Below are positions 62,586 through 64,000 of a stretch of DNA of 64,000 nucleotides, one piece after another. Under the pieces are notes generated by a model. The model made no database searches and was not told where the DNA came from. It saw only the letters and a program-made list of their open reading frames with translations. Source of the stretch: Malurus cyaneus samueli (Eukaryota; Chordata; Aves; Passeriformes; Maluridae); contig CM019218.1 of assembly GCA_009741485.1 (NCBI GenBank), forward strand, positions 30,464,898 through 30,528,897, written 5' to 3'. The translations under genes and the position numbers were made by a program. How positions within the stretch are numbered: position 1 is the stretch's first letter; every line of letters begins with the position of its first letter.

Positions 62586-64000
62586 CCTGTTCTCTCTTGA
62601 ATATTAATTGAGGTGAAGAGTTAATAAAAGCAGGAAAAATCTGAACTGGTTGTTTCTCTATGAATGTATTTATGGACAAAAAGGTGAAGTTAGACAGAGA
62701 CAAGTCCCTGATCATGTTTCACTTTGGTGTAACTCCTTTGGGGTCAGCAGAACTAGACTTGCATTAAATCTTATGTAATTTGGGATAAAAATTGAGTAAT
62801 ATTAATAAAATCCAAAATAAGAAACTAGCCTGACAAGGTAAGTTCTACAGTGAAGTGAGTATCTAATGTTGTGGAGGAGGAGATGAGTCTAAGAGGTAGC
62901 TGGAATATTTTCCATCCATTACATGATGTTCCTTCCATAAGTGGCATTTCCAAGGCTTGGTAACAGCAGATAGAGATTGTTTTAAATAAAAAAAAAACCA
63001 ATTAGTAACTTTTTGAGGTGCAATTTGTTGTAAAATAAGTCGTAGTGATCTTTAATTAGACCCAAGGAATAGCCAATGAAAAAAAATAGCTTTGTTGAAT
63101 TGATAACATTACTACTGAAAACATTTTTCTAGTTGATATGTTTTGATGATTGCAGGAATCAAACAGCATAACTAAAGGGGTATGTGCCATAACTGCCTTT
63201 CTGTCTCCAGAAGCTGTACATCTCCACACCCACAAGGTCTTTTGCAAATTAGCATCCAGCTAATGAAAGAATTTTCACTGAGATTCAAATATAACTGAGC
63301 AGTTAGCTTTAATCTGGCACACACTCTGCTCTGCTACTGCACCTTGCTTTGGAGTTCAAGTACCTTGCATTGAATTATTTTAATCTTTGTTTTAGAAACT
63401 CTACAAATACATCCTGTCCTTTCCTGAGAAAGTCCACCAGGCTACTCACTGTCAGCATGCCAGTCCCAGTGTCCCAATCCCTAAGTCCTGTCTCACACCC
63501 AGTGCATCTGAAGAGGCACTTCCTGCCTGACCTGAAGCATCTGATTGGTTTTTTGCTACTGATTTCCCACAATGTTTCCTCATAACTTCAGTCCTATCCA
63601 GAAATACATTTCTAGTCTAGGCCAGGTTTCCCATGTGTTTGCCCAAGTATCTCACAATTCACTGAAAGAAGCTGTTCTGGTCATGGGGCTGAAGAAAACC
63701 TACTGGCACCACAGAAAATCCGTTCTGTTGACTAAAGCATAATTTGGTCCTCTTAAGTTCTTCTCTAAAATAAATTAAAGTGATTAATTATTAACATCAC
63801 TATCTTTGCAATATTTTGCAGAACTCCACAATGGAGATTCTGATGTGCGTTTTTTATGAAAGACTTTAGATGAAGCAATTTCAATGGAGTCTGAGGAAAA
63901 TGCATGATCCTGTGAATTTTAATAGCAAGTCAGGGAAATTATATTAAAAAACTCCTAGCTGCAGTGAACAGGTAACCTAGAGCTGCTGCAAAAAATTCAG
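62586..64000. other. Noncoding stretch, no gene recognised
   Basis: AT-rich DNA with an A-rich run near 62984-62998. A pyrimidine-poor candidate acceptor (TTTGTTTTAG) at 63395 precedes an open stretch without recognisable protein similarity. No gene or transposon is seen to the end of the window. Confidence 0.65.

Noticed and set aside
1..64000. CRISPR array, operons or other prokaryotic systems
   Set aside because: No regularly spaced repeats, no ribosome binding sites with long adjoining genes, and clear avian transposons throughout.
1..64000. tRNA, U6, 7SK or other standard RNA genes
   Set aside because: I looked for cloverleaf A and B boxes and for known snRNA starts and found none apart from the 5S-like relic. 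Small nucleolar RNAs and microRNAs cannot be excluded by eye.

Overview
The window looks like nuclear DNA of a bird, probably a passerine or a close relative. It carries CR1 retrotransposon 3' ends of the avian type, a solo LTR of a very common avian ERVL-like family, at least one ancient amniote MIR-like SINE and a decayed 5S-rRNA-derived element. The DNA is AT-rich, poor in CpG and full of short T and A tracts and microsatellites, as expected of avian intronic or intergenic DNA. Nothing resembles bacterial or phage gene organisation. The species and host locus cannot be named from the sequence alone.

No protein-coding gene can be called with confidence. The open frames are short, lie on both strands, overlap each other and show no protein family I recognise. 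The longest are about 135 to 138 codons, roughly what chance gives in this much AT-rich DNA, and some are simply CR1 or LTR sequence read in frame. The best possible exons are three short stretches with plausible splice signals: 25221-25286 (with a small open frame just downstream), 43053-43158 and 51753-51838. All are low confidence.

Layout: 1-4377 unique DNA; 4378-4665 CR1; 4666-29891 unique DNA with microsatellites, a triple E-box cluster (11487-11514), a GATA palindrome (14849-14864), a hairpin (18241-18269) and a RUNX-like palindrome (21373-21388); 29892-35497 a small CR1 piece, an AT microsatellite and the longest CR1 copy; 38373-38944 a solo LTR with near-matching 5-bp flanking duplications; 43110-43580 a small CpG-dense patch followed by a paired-homeodomain-type palindrome (43730-43748); 50755-50871 the 5S-like element; 61584-61629 a TG microsatellite; 62416-62585 the MIR-like element.

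All recognised directional transposons except the 5S-like element lie on the minus strand, and long T tracts outnumber long A tracts on the plus strand. Both facts fit, without proving, a large intron of a gene transcribed on the plus strand. I found no new multi-gene system. The interest lies in the 5S-like relic, the CpG patch, the candidate exons and several precise palindromic or phased binding-site arrangements.
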